This document shows, piece by piece, positions 24,465 to 36,900 of a stretch of 64,000 nt of DNA. A program made the position numbers and the translations under genes. Within the stretch, counting starts at the first letter, position 1; each line of letters starts with the position of its first letter. The notes beneath the pieces were generated by a model. The model made no database searches. It saw only the letters and a list, made by a program, of their open reading frames with translations, and was not told the origin of the DNA. Source of the stretch: Hypholoma sublateritium FD-334 SS-4 (Eukaryota; Basidiomycota; Agaricomycetes; Agaricales; Strophariaceae); assembly GCA_000827495.1 (NCBI GenBank), contig KN817524.1:622262-686261 (forward strand), in the 5' to 3' direction.

Positions 24465-25106
24465 ATGTCGACGTCTCCTAACGATGCGCACGATGAGAAT
24501 GCAGATAAGCAGTCTGTAGACGAGCTTGCAGATGCGAACCATGTCGCCGATGATGGCGAGGCCGGTAAGCGTCCTTTCCATACCCGATAATTTCTCCCTA
24601 TGCACATGTCACTATCAAGCTTTTCCTTGTTTTTAATCCGGCTCGATGGAGGACGATAGGAATATTCATACTAATGGCAAAGGTGATTTTATTATTTCTA
24701 TTTAGGCGCCTCGCCTGCTGCTCCTGCCAAACGCGGCCGCGGCCGTCCGAAGGGGAGCAAGAACAAGAAAGGAGCGGCTGTGTCTGCGCCTGCTCCTGAT
24801 AGCCCCACCACCCCCGCTAAAAAGCGCGGTCGTCCGCCAAAGGTGAGCTACTCATTGTTCACGGTGCATTTTTACATTTCTTCTACGTTATTCGAGAAAC
24901 ATATATTAATAATCTATTCGTGCTATTAGGAAAAGAAAGAGGATGCGAGCGAGGAACCGGTCGCCAAACGACCGCGAGGAAGACCTCCCAAGCCCAAGCC
25001 CCCCGTCGAAGAAACACCAGCCGCAACTACAAGCGCTGATGCGGGGGGCGAGTCAAGCACCAAGAAGAAACGAGGGCGCCCGCCGAAAAAGCCCGCAGCG
25101 GCCTGA
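24465..25106 (+). CDS. AT-hook (HMGA-like) DNA-binding protein
   Basis: Three exons encode about 150 residues. After an acidic start (MSTSPNDAHDENADKQ) there are four AT-hook cores: GRGRPKGSKNKK, KKRGRPPK, KRPRGRPPKPK and KKKRGRPPKKP. Each RGRP-type core inserts into the minor groove of AT-rich DNA, so a chromatin architectural role is likely. Introns have clear GTAAG/GTGAG donors. It ends KKPAAA, TGA at 25104-25106. Similar short AT-hook proteins are common in fungi and are not easily assigned to orthologues. Confidence 0.85.
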
Positions 25107-25679
25107 CTCAACATTAACCCTCGATCCGACCTATCTCTACGCCTCCAATCTTTCTCATCTACCAGGCACTGGCCCTTCTATCTTGAACTTGTCCTTCTTC
25201 GTGCTATGCTGTGCATTCTTAGTCTTAGTCTAGGCAGCTTATGACCGACATGATTCCCCGACTCCTTTCATTTACGCCGCAAAACTTCTTCGCCTTGTTG
25301 CACCATATACGACCGGACAATATTATTCTCGCTTTCCGATTCTACTCGTTATTTATTCTATCGTACATATGGCCCAGCCTATCTCCTAGAATAGGTGTGT
25401 ATTGTGTACAGCCCAGTTTATTCTTTGTGATCCTCGTGTTAAATGATCGCTTTGGAGATATATTGTGACGACAAGACGGCAACACGCTTGAAAGAAGCCA
25501 TGGGAAGGCGAGCCACTGACGAATGCAGGTGCTTCTCAAGACCTTCTAGATCTAGCCTGTATTGTCGTTGTCTTCCAAGTATTGATATTCTTTAGTATAA
25601 TTACGCGGCTTATTCTCAAGGCAGACTATCGCAATCATGCTCGCTTTCTGGGATAACAAGGTTTGACGTTCACATTCAT
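25107..25679. other. Intergenic between convergent AT-hook and KMO genes
   Basis: About 570 bp serving as 3' flanks of two convergent genes. I see no gene in it. Confidence 0.5.
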
Positions 25680-27591
25680 TTACTGCCGTCGTAAATAATA
25701 TAACAACATTTTCCTTGTTAGCCACGTTCCCACCGCCCCGACCGCAGATACTCCTATCCAGCCCATACCAGTCAAGATGACTGACTGGCGTTCTGCCCTT
25801 TCCTGTACAACAGCGTAGCTGATATCCGGTCGGAATGTGACCATAGTATATAATGGAAGCCATCCTTTAGGTTTGCCCAAGGGATACGGGGAGGCAGTCA
25901 GGGTTGGTAAAAGAGTCGCCAGAGGGACTACCCGAGGCGAAGTCAAGGTGTATAAAATATTATCCACAGTCTTCCTGAACCAGTAACTAAGCAGAGTTAC
26001 TGAATGTCGCATCTCGACGCTGTCAAGAAAGACATCAATATTTGCTCGATATCACTGCGAGTGGGCACCCACTAATTTTTCATAGCTAGATCTGAAATAG
26101 CGATGAGATCCTTATGTCGAGTATCCGTGTAGCGTTGAAGGGCGTCGAGTAAACGTCGATCAATATTATTTTGCTCATCGAAGATCTGAGGTATTGATGT
26201 AACGCCTTCCGCATCGAGGAGCGCAGCTAGAATCCTGACGTCTTCAAGACCCGCATTCAAACCTTGGCCGTAAAAAGGGACCATGGAATGTGCTGCATCT
26301 CCCAGAATGATGGCGCGATCTTTGTAATGATATGGGTTCGCCTGATAAAAATATCAAAGAACAGTTGACCACAGTCAGAAATATTCATCCATTATTGAAA
26401 GATAATTTTACCTTCGTACAAATTAGTGGACTCCTGGGATTGTGCTGGAAATCATCCACCAATGATTTCTCGCCAATAGCGCGGAGCGCATCAGGGAAAT
26501 ATAATTTAAACCAAGAGAGTATGCTGTCGGCGGTACAGAGGCGATCAAGTTCGGCGGTCGGGGCAAATAAAGTGCATGTAAATGTCTTGTCCTTGTGACG
26601 AGTATAATTAAATGAAGAAAGTCAAAAACTGCACATGGGACTTTACTTGGTTTGGGAGGGCGATGAGCATGAACGAATGGCGAGGCCAGATGTGTAGGTG
26701 ATTTGGATCGAGGGCAAACGTCGGTTCACCGTTTTGGTTCCGGCCTGCCGGCATTTTCAATTCTAGATATTCGTCCCTGATGTATTCTTGTTGATAATTC
26801 ATTCTGGGTAAGGGATGTCAGGGAGAGTTGATGGGAAAACATGAATAACAGAATAGTGCAAAGGAAGAGTAGCATTACCTAACAACGCGCATCATCTGCC
26901 GTCGAATAATAGAATAGCTCCCATCTGTGCCAACACAGAAGTCAAAGTTTATCGAAGACTCTTTGTTTGAAACAACATCAAGCACAGTCATTGTTTTCTT
27001 ATCAAAGTCGGTGCCAATGATTCTGTTCTTGAAAAATACACGGATGCTGGGAGACGAATCCGCCTCCTCGAGCAACGCTTCATTCAGAAGCGACCTGTCT
27101 ATGGAATTGATGCACTGCTCAAGCGCAAAACAAATGGGCACGTTCGATTAGCCGACATCACGAAAAGAGAAGAAACAGTTGTATTTTCGCACCTGTCCAT
27201 CCCTGTCGTAAAGTTGACTGTCTAATTCTCCGGAGAGTTTGTGTATCATGCGACCATGCATAGGTATCGCAGATTGGAGAAACCGCTTGGCTGCTGCAGG
27301 TTCTATTGATTCTAGCGCAGCGATACCGCGATGGGATATGGCGAGATTAATGGACCGATTCTCTGTTGCAGCCTTGGACGAGGCGAGGCGTATATCTAAA
27401 ACCGATAGAATAGGTCATTAAATGAAGACAAAATGTTACGACATGCAGCATTGGTGATTTGTTGATCATTACTGACCAGGTCGCCCTTCATAAAGATCGA
27501 CGGACCAGCCGCGCTTCGCCAGCGCCAGCGCCGTCAGACACCCGACAGGCCCTGCTCCGACAACAACCGCCTTTCGTGATTCGGACGACAT
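25680..27591 (-). CDS. BNA4: Kynurenine 3-monooxygenase
   Basis: FAD- and NADPH-dependent enzyme converting kynurenine to 3-hydroxykynurenine on the mitochondrial outer membrane. The start [22 protein letters not shown] gives the Rossmann GxGxxG motif. Further segments are [57 protein letters not shown], and YLELKMPAG. The second FAD motif is [26 protein letters not shown]. Near the C-terminus [18 protein letters not shown] is a likely membrane anchor. At least seven introns. A longer in-frame start (27669) exists, but 27591 places the FAD fold at the usual position. It is head to head with kynureninase, the next enzyme. Confidence 0.93.
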
Positions 27592-27825
27592 GGAGGGCAG
27601 CGATACGGACTCGGATGACTCAGGATGACGAGCGTCGCCAGTATATCTTTTCGAGAGATATACACCCAAATGGAGATGATGTCCGCGTCGATCTCATCGC
27701 CTAGATAAGATTTATAATCTAATCTCTGTTATCATCCCTCCACCGGATCTTACTGCACTATCTTACTACAAGAAGATTTCTTCAGGAGCCTATCTCGACT
27801 GCGGCTTTCCTTCGAACATACCACA
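27592..27825. promoter_or_regulatory. Shared divergent promoter of BNA4 and BNA5
   Basis: The 234 bp between the two starts must carry promoter elements of both genes. Visible motifs: TGACTCA (27616-27622), a perfect Gcn4/AP-1 core; a GATA-type AGATAAG at about 27702-27708 and an inverted TTATC near 27729; and an inverted repeat at 27641-27663. TGACTCA lies only 25 bp from the chosen KMO start, so it may sit in the leader. Confidence 0.7.
27641..27663. repeat. Perfect 8-bp inverted repeat in BNA4/BNA5 promoter
   Basis: GTATATCT (27641-27648) and AGATATAC (27656-27663) are exact reverse complements around a 7-base spacer. It could be a binding site for a dimeric factor or a hairpin in a leader. 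Confidence 0.7.
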
Positions 27826-29706
27826 ATGACTGACCTCAACACGCCTCTTTCCGACGACTTCGTTGTCCCAACCAATAGTGACATAGGTGCCACTTTGCGC
27901 CCTGATTGCGGTGAGTAGATCCCCTCTGCCTCGACGCCTCAATATTAACAACTGGCACATGCTTCCTCGACTGGTCGATAGAAAGTAAATGCACCTATTT
28001 ATGTGGGAATTCCCTCGGCCTACAATCGAAGTCGTCTGTCGCACTGATCCAAGAAGAGATACACGCATGGGGCACACGGTACGTCTTCAAACCCATTTGT
28101 AACCCCCTATTTTGGAAGTCGACTAACTAACAAACGGCACTCTCTATATATTGAACAACGGACCCTTACGATTTCCCATACATGCCCGGTATTTCCAAAT
28201 TAATTTCATTTCTTAGTGCTGTGACTGGCCACTTTTCCCACCCACAGAATCGTCCTTGGACGAAATGCTGCGATGATGTACACCCTCTGCTGGCAGAAGT
28301 AATAGGTAAGTGAAAATTTATCTGTAATCAACAAGTAGTAGGTAACTAAGACTCACTCGGTTATCATTTTTCTACAAGGGGCAAGAAAAAGCGAAGTCGC
28401 ATGTATGGCCACGCTAACAAACAACCTGCACCTGATGATGGACTCGTTCTACAAGCCGACACCCACTCGCTATAAGATTCTATGCGAAGCAAAGGCATTT
28501 CCCTCGGATCAAGTGACTTTACGCTTTACATGCTCGCTTTGTCCCTATCTCATGATTCATATAGTATGCTTTCAGGTCGCAGGTCCTGGCACATGGTCTC
28601 GACCCGGCGACTGCCATCCTCGAGGTATCTCCTCGGGAGAGCGAATACATTCTGCGACAGGAAGACATAATCGACATAATTGACAGAGAAGGGGATTCCA
28701 TAGCCATTGTTTTATTCAGCGGGGTACAATATTACACCGGACAAGTTTTTCCTATGGAATTAATCACAAAGAAGGCTAAAGAAAAGGTGAGCATTATCTC
28801 TATCTGTACGCAAGAAGTATTCCATTCCCATTGGAAGTTAGCCGTATGAAAACCAAGCCATTCTAAATAGCTTCATTGTTATCGGTTGTCATTCATTTCA
28901 GCCCAGTATGCGTTGTGCTTCTCATGCTGATCAACTGTCCCAAAAATTTAGGGTTGTATCTGTGGATGGGATCTTGCTCATGCCGTTGGAAACGTCCCCC
29001 TGGCGATGCATGACTGGGACGCGGACTTCGCCGTTTTTTGTACTTACAAGTACCTCAATTCGGGCCCAGGCGGAATCGCGGGCTTGTTTATACACGAGAA
29101 ATGGCATGAAACAGAACAACCTAAGTATGTTTGTTTTTATCAGTGCTTGTCGAGTGCGCACGGTAATCTAACAACATATTCAGGTTTGCAGGTTGGTGGG
29201 GCAATGAGCTATCTACACGCTTCGCCATGCTGCCGGTATTCTCGCCCATAAAAGGCGCCCAAGGATTCCAGCAATCAAACCCGAGCGCCTTGACTGTGGC
29301 CTCTCTACTTGGCTCTTTGAACGTCATCAAAAAGGCGGGAATGATGCAGCCGTTGAGAGAACGATCGGTGCAATTAACTGGGGCGCTGGAAACGGCGTTG
29401 AAGCAGTCAAAATATTTTGTCCCTCTGCCAGAAATACCTCACAATGGAACGGAGGTCGGGTTTACGATCATCACGCCTGAAGACCCGTCCGCCCGCGGTG
29501 CCCAATTATCGTTGCTCTTTCTTCCCCTTGGGTCGGAGACCATGCGAGTTGTATATGATTATCTCTCGAAATCTGGCGTAATTGGAGATGAGCGAGAACC
29601 TGATGTGATCCGCCTAGCTCCTGCGCCGTTGTACAATACTCTGAAGGATTGTCAACACGCAGTTGAGGTTCTCGAAAGCGCACTGGACGTCGTATCAAAG
29701 ACGTGA
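27826..29706 (+). CDS. BNA5: Kynureninase
   Basis: PLP enzyme that cleaves 3-hydroxykynurenine to 3-hydroxyanthranilate and alanine. The start is [20 protein letters not shown]. Conserved pieces are [64 protein letters not shown] and [13 protein letters not shown]. The PLP-binding lysine is in [13 protein letters not shown]. Then come GFQQSNPS and [13 protein letters not shown]. About eight short introns, one flanking a micro-exon near 28152-28188. The stop is TGA at 29704-29706, or, if the GTGAGT there is used as a donor with the CTGCTAG acceptor, the protein gains KNA and ends at 29770. Confidence 0.93.
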
Positions 29707-30406
29707 GTTTATTTATATATCAGGTATTCTATTGACTTCTATCTGACCTGCTGCTAGGAAAAATGCTTGATTATTCGGCCTTTTTGTCTGGTTGAAGGCG
29801 ACAAGAAATGTCAGATTCCCGGTGGATCTGAAGCCTCTATACAGCATTATAAGACCATTTAGGACTTTGAATATGATATACATAACATTTGATATCTCTC
29901 CAGATAATTGGGTAAAAGTTCAACCTCACCAAACCAAACCTCAGACGGTCCATCAAACTATATCGGTAGGCAGGCAATAAAATTAGAATTGCCGATTCGA
30001 ACAAGTGTGTATAGGCACCAGGAACTGAACGCTGATCTGATTTTGTCCAAGCGCGGGGGTAACAAAAGGTGCATTTTTCTTAGTACCGAGTAGCCCAATC
30101 TTCCTTGACTATGAATATTTGAATCTAAAATGACAGCTATTCGAAATGATGTGTTAGTTTTGATATTCGGGTGTTTACAACAAAGAAAAATGATTTCAGC
30201 TTGGACTGAAACAAATTGACAAGGACTATCCCTAGATAGGAACGAGCTAACATGATTCATCCGTGGTGTGAACCAGGCCACGAGGTAGGGGATGCCACTG
30301 TATCCTATGTCAAATTACAAATGGAGGTAAAGTCCCATAAATCTTGGATCGATACGTTTGTGATGGACAGTACTTAGATGCGGTGTTGCTGAACTCAAAG
30401 ACCTTG

Positions 30407-30437
30407 TTTTTTTTTTTTTTTCAAAAAAAAAAAAAAA
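30407..30437. repeat. Perfect T15-C-A15 palindrome
   Basis: Fifteen T, one C, then fifteen A form a perfect inverted repeat with a single-base centre. Confidence 0.9.
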
Positions 30438-31523
30438 CTTTTCTATTACATTATTTCAAAGCTTTAAAAAAGAGTGGGAAAAGTAACTGGTCCGTCGAAC
30501 ATCGACGCAGTGTAACCCGAACTTCGAGAAAAATCGTTCGATATCACGGACACAACACACACAGGTTGGTCAATTGAGTCCATTATAATCTCTGATGCAA
30601 AGCTTGCTATCAATCTAGTAGCTTCTACTGTCAAAGAAAGGACAAGTTGCCGAAAGGGGATTGAAAGCAAACTACAGCGTATTGTAACGACTAAGTTAGG
30701 CGCACAAAGTGGTATCTGAGGACTTTAATATTCATTTGCAGCATTACTTGAGGGTCAACAGAGAACGGTCCGAGAAAATGGTGTGTCAGGAGACCAAGAC
30801 CTTATTTTTATTGGATTTATAGGTATAAACAGTCTCTACTCTGCTGTTTTGCTAGGTATTGAACCTTACGTTAAGGTCGTCCCTAGATGGTCCGTCCGCG
30901 TTGGGTGGATTAAGTACCTTGAATTGACTTCAACGTTGAACGTTGAGCGATACATCACGAAGCTTTGCCGTAGCTTTGATTATACTATAAACGGAAGACT
31001 TTCCATATGCGTGCGGAAGCCGGCCGAGAGTTATATATAGCCTTTGCAGTTAATTTACTGACAACACCAAGGTAACACTTTTGGGCTGTCATATTTGGAG
31101 CCTTAATGACCAAGTATTTCAGCTCTAGATCACTGTTTCTTCTTGCTAAAGTTTGGCTTACTTTACTTTATTTTTCACTACCAATTTGACCATGTACCAA
31201 CCTGCAGCAGTGGGTCTCAACTAGATGAGCGAGACGAGTCATTGCCGAGTCGTAAGTTCTTCTTGACTGGCGCAGAGACCGCAATGAGAATCAAAGATTC
31301 AGAGATTTGTATTTCAGTAGAAATCGTGGTCATTACTACTTATTGAGAGCTAAGGTGAGTTCAGTCATAAATAGCCTATATTTAGAATGCTCAGCGGCTC
31401 CGAGTTGGCTCCGAGTCCGCAGGGTCGTCGGACTGGTTCTTTCTTCCATGTTGTTTTTTTGTCAGAAATCGTACTCTAGCCGGGCCGATGAGTAGTCGAT
31501 AACTTATACTAACGCAAATAAGA

Positions 31524-31531
31524 TGACGTCA
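31524..31531. promoter_or_regulatory. CRE-type palindrome TGACGTCA
   Basis: Perfect ATF/CREB site 278 bp upstream of the FAR-17a/AIG1-like gene. Confidence 0.5.
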
Positions 31532-31808
31532 AAGATGGCCGACGGTCCTTTGTGTCACACGTTTACTGGAACCACCACTTGACCACCACCGCATCTCATC
31601 CATATTTGCACGGCGACGCTTGAAGGCCACTGCGACCCTTTACCACAGTTTACACCACCAACGCAACCTGAAGGTGCGTAGTTTACGTGATATGTTTCTG
31701 AGGGTACTTATTTAAAGCTCAAAGGATTTTCACGAGTCGTACAAGCATATCCAAGTTGTATCCAAGTACAAGAGACCTCTAGCTCAACTCCATACTACTT
31801 AACACGAC

Positions 31809-32722
31809 ATGGAGACTATACACTATGCAGCCTTACTTCGTGGCGTCGCCGTAAACATTATGTTTCAAGGGTTTCGCGCCATCCAGAAATTGCCTATCAA
31901 CGGAGTCATGGTTAGCCAATACGGAGGCCACTTCCAATATCTCACTATACAAGGGTGAGAGAGGACTCTACACGTTGGATGGAAAATATGCTGACTTTTC
32001 ACTCATCTGTGCAGTTTGATTCTAGCTTCGATTTCGATGGTTCTGGGAATGGTCTTCAGCATCTTTTCGGACCTTACTGGTGAGTTGTGTTTTTTTCTTA
32101 ACGGACGAGTTTATCTTGTAACGAGTCTGACACTGGCAACTTATTGCCAGTCCTCTATGCTGCGAAGCGATATGTTTCGATGGTGGCTCTGCCGGTCTGT
32201 CTTGTATTTTTCTGATGTAAGCTGTCAGATATTAATTCGGTGTACGTCACAAAGGTCTCCGTGGTCATTTCCCTCATTTATTGGTCGCTCTTGCTACTCT
32301 TCCCCTCGTTAATTATACCAGCCATGGGCGCAGACGCAACTGGCTCATCTTCAGCCGCTCCTCTCCTGTTTTATCTCCCGCTACATGTGGATCTCTCTTT
32401 GCATGCTGTTCCTGCGATTTCTCTCATTCTGGATTTCTTCCTCTTCGAAAAAAAATACAGTCAAAGAGAGGTAGGGGTCGCCCCTTTTGTTGCTGTTGCA
32501 TTTGCGTCGTGGTATGCCATCTGGGTGGAATACTGCAGTAAAATGAATGGTGGAATCTGTGGGTCTTTCTTTCCTTGCATTTTCAATCTTCTAACACGAT
32601 ATCTAGTTCCCTATCCTTTTTTGACCGAAAATACTCAAGCAGGGCGGATAGCTATTTACATTGGAGCAACAGTATTCTCGCTCTTCTCATTCAACCTCAT
32701 TAATCGTCTTCATCGTGAATGA
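31809..32722 (+). CDS. FAR-17a/AIG1-like multi-pass membrane protein
   Basis: Animal AIG1/ADTRP relatives are membrane threonine hydrolases of fatty-acid esters. Five exons rebuild about 230 residues with some six hydrophobic helices. Exon joins: YLTIQG to LILASISM; FSDLT to VLYAAKRYVSMVALP; then, across an intron near 32206-32261, to VSVVISLIYWSLLLLF; finally MNVPYPFLTENTQ to the C-terminus INRLHRE. Thr46 in QYLTIQG and His135 in DLSLHAVP lie where the animal enzymes have their catalytic Thr and His. The acceptor after CACAAAG is weak but gives the only conserved frame. Substrate unknown. Confidence 0.82.
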
Positions 32723-33147
32723 ATAACGTGTCAAATACATACGAAGGCTTACCCACTGATTCACGCAGAGCTGGTCCAAAGAAATTCTAGTGCCCATATT
32801 TCTACCTGCTCACGAACTCAGTGACATTGACACTAGCCTTGTTAGATGTATCATTTGAATACGAATTTGATACGAATTCATTATTTGTTTCGTTCGACCT
32901 AAGTAGCAAGGTTTGTTACGTAAGCGACTATTGACGCCAACGCGAACTTGGCTGCAACCCCAACTTGAACTGTAAACCACCGCTTTGATTTTGACCAACT
33001 TTCAATTGTTCAGGCTCACGTCTGGCTCTCTAATGGTCGATGATATCGGGATAATAACCTCTTGACCAAATATTCAGCCACGATTAGAATAGTCAAACCC
33101 ATCAACGATCCGGGGTCGAAAGACGCGGGCTCTCGCAGTCTCGGCGG

Positions 33148-33917
33148 ATGTCCGTCAAACTCAATTGGCATTCCCCTCTGTCTGGCCATCCCGAGCTCTC
33201 CGTCATGGGATTTCCTGGCTATCGTGAATACAGAGTTGCTCATCCGAGAACAATGAAGCAAGGTGGAACGTGGCCTCAAAACATAGCAGCCTTGTCTGCT
33301 ACACATGCATTGCTGGCCCTCTTACTTTCCTATTATTGGGAGTCTGTAAGCCTTGATTCCTCTCCGTTATGCTATTTTCCTTTGACCTTTTATGCCCGTC
33401 CAAGATTCCAAGAAATTACAGCTATCCTACTATTACTATCCTCCTCGTTTTAATTGTCAGGTACATTTTCTTTCAGCTCTTATATGGTGAGTGTCGACTC
33501 CCATAAACATATAGAAATCGTTATAAAAGGAACCTAGAATCTGTTATACTATTGCCTCCCCATGGAATCCAACTAGAATCGCACCGAGGTATCGCAGGGA
33601 TGCGTCCCTTATTCTCGAAACGTCGATTTATACCTGCGACGAGCCTTCGAGACGCTGTTATTAATGAAGGTCTGAGAGGTTGGAATGTGCTCTACTATCT
33701 CGTGATTGTGAGGCGTACCAATGGGAAGAATTGCGCTTTAGAAGTTGCCTATGAGGTACAGCCATACGTACACACATCTCTATTTACAACGAAGATTGAT
33801 CGCACTACATAGGATCTCCTCCCATGTCATTCAGTCCTCCTTGAGGTGTTCGAAGGTATACATGAATGCATATTATTTCATCCAACAAGCCCTAGTGCAT
33901 TAGATCAACTACCATGA
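33148..33917 (+). CDS. GPI15: GPI-GlcNAc transferase subunit PIG-H/GPI15
   Basis: Subunit of the ER complex that adds GlcNAc to phosphatidylinositol, the first step of GPI anchor synthesis. Four exons. Exon 1 runs from MSVKLNWHSP through GYREYRV to the hydrophobic LLALLLSYYWES. Exon 2 gives the second hydrophobic segment TITILLVLIVRYIFFQLLYG. Exon 3 contains ESVILLPPHGIQLES and the signature FIPATSLRDAVINEGLRGWNVLYYLVIV. Exon 4 is DLLPCHSVLLEVFEGIHECILFHP, ending TGA at 33915-33917. The two adjacent hydrophobic segments form the expected hairpin. Its stop lies only 64 bp from that of the converging IST1-TBC gene. Confidence 0.88.
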
Positions 33918-33981
33918 TATGTACAAAGCTCGTAAACAATAACTGATTCATTAGTGCGTGTAGGATTATCATCGTCAATCA

Positions 33982-36900
33982 TCAACGTAGATACGGGGTA
34001 GGAGGTCCATCCTCACTCTCATAGGCACTCAAGAGTTCGTCATACCCCTCGTCGTCGCCCTCTTCGGCAGCACTTTCCCTGCGGCTCCTCGGAACCTCCC
34101 GGCTTCCAGTCGACACCTTTCTAGCCCTGTGGCCGGTGGAGACTTTGCGGGGTCGCTCTTCATTCATAATTGTATCCATAGAGGATTTTCTCGGTTTTTC
34201 CTGATCAGTTGACGACATCTTCCTCGCTCGGCGGGGTGATTTTGGCAAGCCAGGTGATACCGAAACGTAGCCGTCGGATTCAAAATTAGTTGCCTTCGGC
34301 GTCGTGATGTTTTCTTGCTCATCTCCGGGCCATTCAACAGTAAGACTGGAGTGACCCGGGCTTTTTTGCTCGGCAGATACGCGAGGATGCTGCTCTTGTA
34401 TTTGAAGGTTTGCCGGACGCGCCTGACGTTTTGATCGCACCCGCGGCGACTTTGCTAAATTACTACCAGGAGGTGTAGCTTCGGAGTCAGATGCCTGCAC
34501 TTGCTTCTTCCAAGAAGGTTTCCTCGTAGGCAGTGGCATTTCACTCGAAGTAGTATCCGAATTCTCTGATTCGTGGGGTTCTGGCGCTATGACGAGAGGT
34601 TGGACATCGAATGAGCTGCTTTCCTGGAGTGGAGACCTTGCAAGATAAGATGGTACAGGTGGTACAGGCGGTAGAGGTGGACTCTGGAGGTCGTGCAAGT
34701 CAGAGGATGCGGAAGAAGCTCGCGACGACGGCCGTGAAAGCGGCCGGCCGGTCATCACACGGAAGTTGGGGGCCATTGGCGAAATCGACCGTCGATTAAT
34801 GGCTACAATCCGACTGGAACTAGTATCCGATTCATATTCTGACTTCGTGGATTTGGGAGTTCTTGAAAAGCCCAGTGCATCAGAGGGAGACAACGACGAC
34901 ACAGAGGATTGCGAATCGCGATGGAAGTGATGCCTTTTGCCTTGCATGACGTCCGCCCATTCGTCTGTGTCGGGTATTTCTTGTGTTGCACTCGCAGATC
35001 GGGGGTTCAGCTTCTTATGACCAGAAATGATAGGGCTTCCCAAACCGAGCAAAAGTGGTTTAGGGGCTGATTTTGGGGTCGCTGCTATGGCAGATGAGCG
35101 TTTCGAAATAAGATGCTTAGTTTTTTCCAATAACCCAACACTAGCTGGGGGGGAAAGCGCAAGAGGACTTGGAGACCTTGCCGGCATCTTCGGTGGCACT
35201 GGAGGAGGCGAGAGTAAGCCCGGAGACGGTGCAACTGGAAGCGCGGCAGATGCTTTGCTAGGGGGATGTGCAAGGTTGTATTCCTTTTCGTTTGAATTGC
35301 GGATTGCGGATCCGGTCAGGCCCCACGGCCCCAGAATGGCCTTGGCTCGCCAGTTGGAGCTGACTTTGGAGATGCTCGCAACGGCGTCAGAACTCTTCAG
35401 CTTTTCAGCGTAACCCCAAATATTAGATGTTCCTCCATTTGTTACGGCAGGTGCATTTGAAATAGTGTCGATTGGAATTGTGGGTTCTGGAGACGGCGAT
35501 GGTGGAGTCGAAGCCTGTTCATCTTCCATAGCTGTTTGGTTAGTAATTCCCCTCCAAAAAGTGTTGGAAATCGTGGATGCTAAGGTGGCCTGTGTAGTTT
35601 TGGTTGACTCTGTTCCATCGCTATCGGTAAAATCGCTTGTCCGTTTGCGTGAGTCGACAACAGGAACAAGAAGTGCTTGGGTTTGAGGTGCCCGACCTCT
35701 CCACATACTAAAGCGCGCCCCTAAGCTAAGCGGTGGCTGCTGTGTTTGAGAGGAATCCTGTTGGCGACGCTGAGCCAACTCCGTAGCAACCTGTAGAACA
35801 CGCTCAATGCCTCCAATGTACTTGGGATCATACGTTTGAAGGAATGAGAGAGCTTGCATAAAGACATCCTGAGTCTGCCCTTGTATAAACGAGGGCTGTG
35901 GCTCGTCCAGCCACAAACTACGCCCGTTTTGGCCACTTTTGCCTATTCTAGAAACAAGAAGTGTGAAGTCAATGAATGATAAGATAGATGGCATGTGCAT
36001 AAAAATTACTTTGTCAGATGGATTTTGGCACGTAGGAGCATGCTAGTGGAGATGTCGACCAGATAGTCCAATTTAGGATTTGAAGTTTTTTCTCGTGGTG
36101 GCTGGGAGAACAGTGCATCCCAGACAAGGAATAAAGATGACAATGGTAACGTATGTGTCAATATGGGCATCAGCCATCGACTGTATCAGGATCAGGCAAA
36201 CGCATTCATGACCTGAAAAAAGTACCTACTATGAATAATGCGGCAGAGCAGGATCAAGCCCTGAAGCTTCCTATATTTGAAATTTATTCAATTACACAGT
36301 GAAGAAGGGCAACAAATATGTGCACTTACTAGGTGAGCTTTGAAATCAAAGTCCACCCACGCGAGCCGGTTGCTCAGTTTCTTCATCCAGACAGTGCCTT
36401 CATCATCTTCTAGGCCAGAAAACTCAGCCACCATTGCTTCTAGAAGCCAGAAAGTGTCCGCTTCTACATGAGCTAGTTCTTCTGCCTCAACCTCTTGCAA
36501 CAAGACCGAATAGAGGGGAATTAAAATGGACGGAGTGTGGTATGAAAGGTTTCCTGGGTTTATCGTATTGTGGAGATAAACCAAACGAAGAAGTGCTGAG
36601 CAATGTTTGGGATGAGCCGTGCCAAAAATGCGTTTTCTCGATTCCAAGAGAGTTGTAGAAGTATTTGAGTTCTCATGCGTGGTAGAATCTGAAGGAGTCA
36701 ATGAGATTCCTGGCGTAACTTCTTCGCCTACATCCAAACGTATTTCAGGTGTGGGATTGGGGACAGTGCCCTCGGCTTCCTGGAGCGCCTTCAGCCGTAT
36801 TTCAAGGGCTCGTGCAGACGGTATTCGGGTATCTTCAGGGCCGTCATCGCTGAGAGGACATTGAGGAAACGTTTCCGGTTCATCTTCGACGTAGGCAAAG

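Larger units (their letters stand above)
29771..31808. other. AT-rich gene-empty region
   Basis: About 2 kb without a recognisable gene. It contains a T15-C-A15 palindrome (30407-30437) and, close to the next gene, a TGACGTCA site. Short open frames of 60-85 codons have no motif. Confidence 0.5.

Noticed and set aside
29985..30010. GATTCGAAC, resembling a tRNA T-loop
   Set aside because: Flanking bases do not pair and no acceptor or anticodon arm is nearby.
30344..30577. 77-codon frame containing poly-Phe and poly-Lys
   Set aside because: It exists only because the T15-C-A15 palindrome is free of stops.
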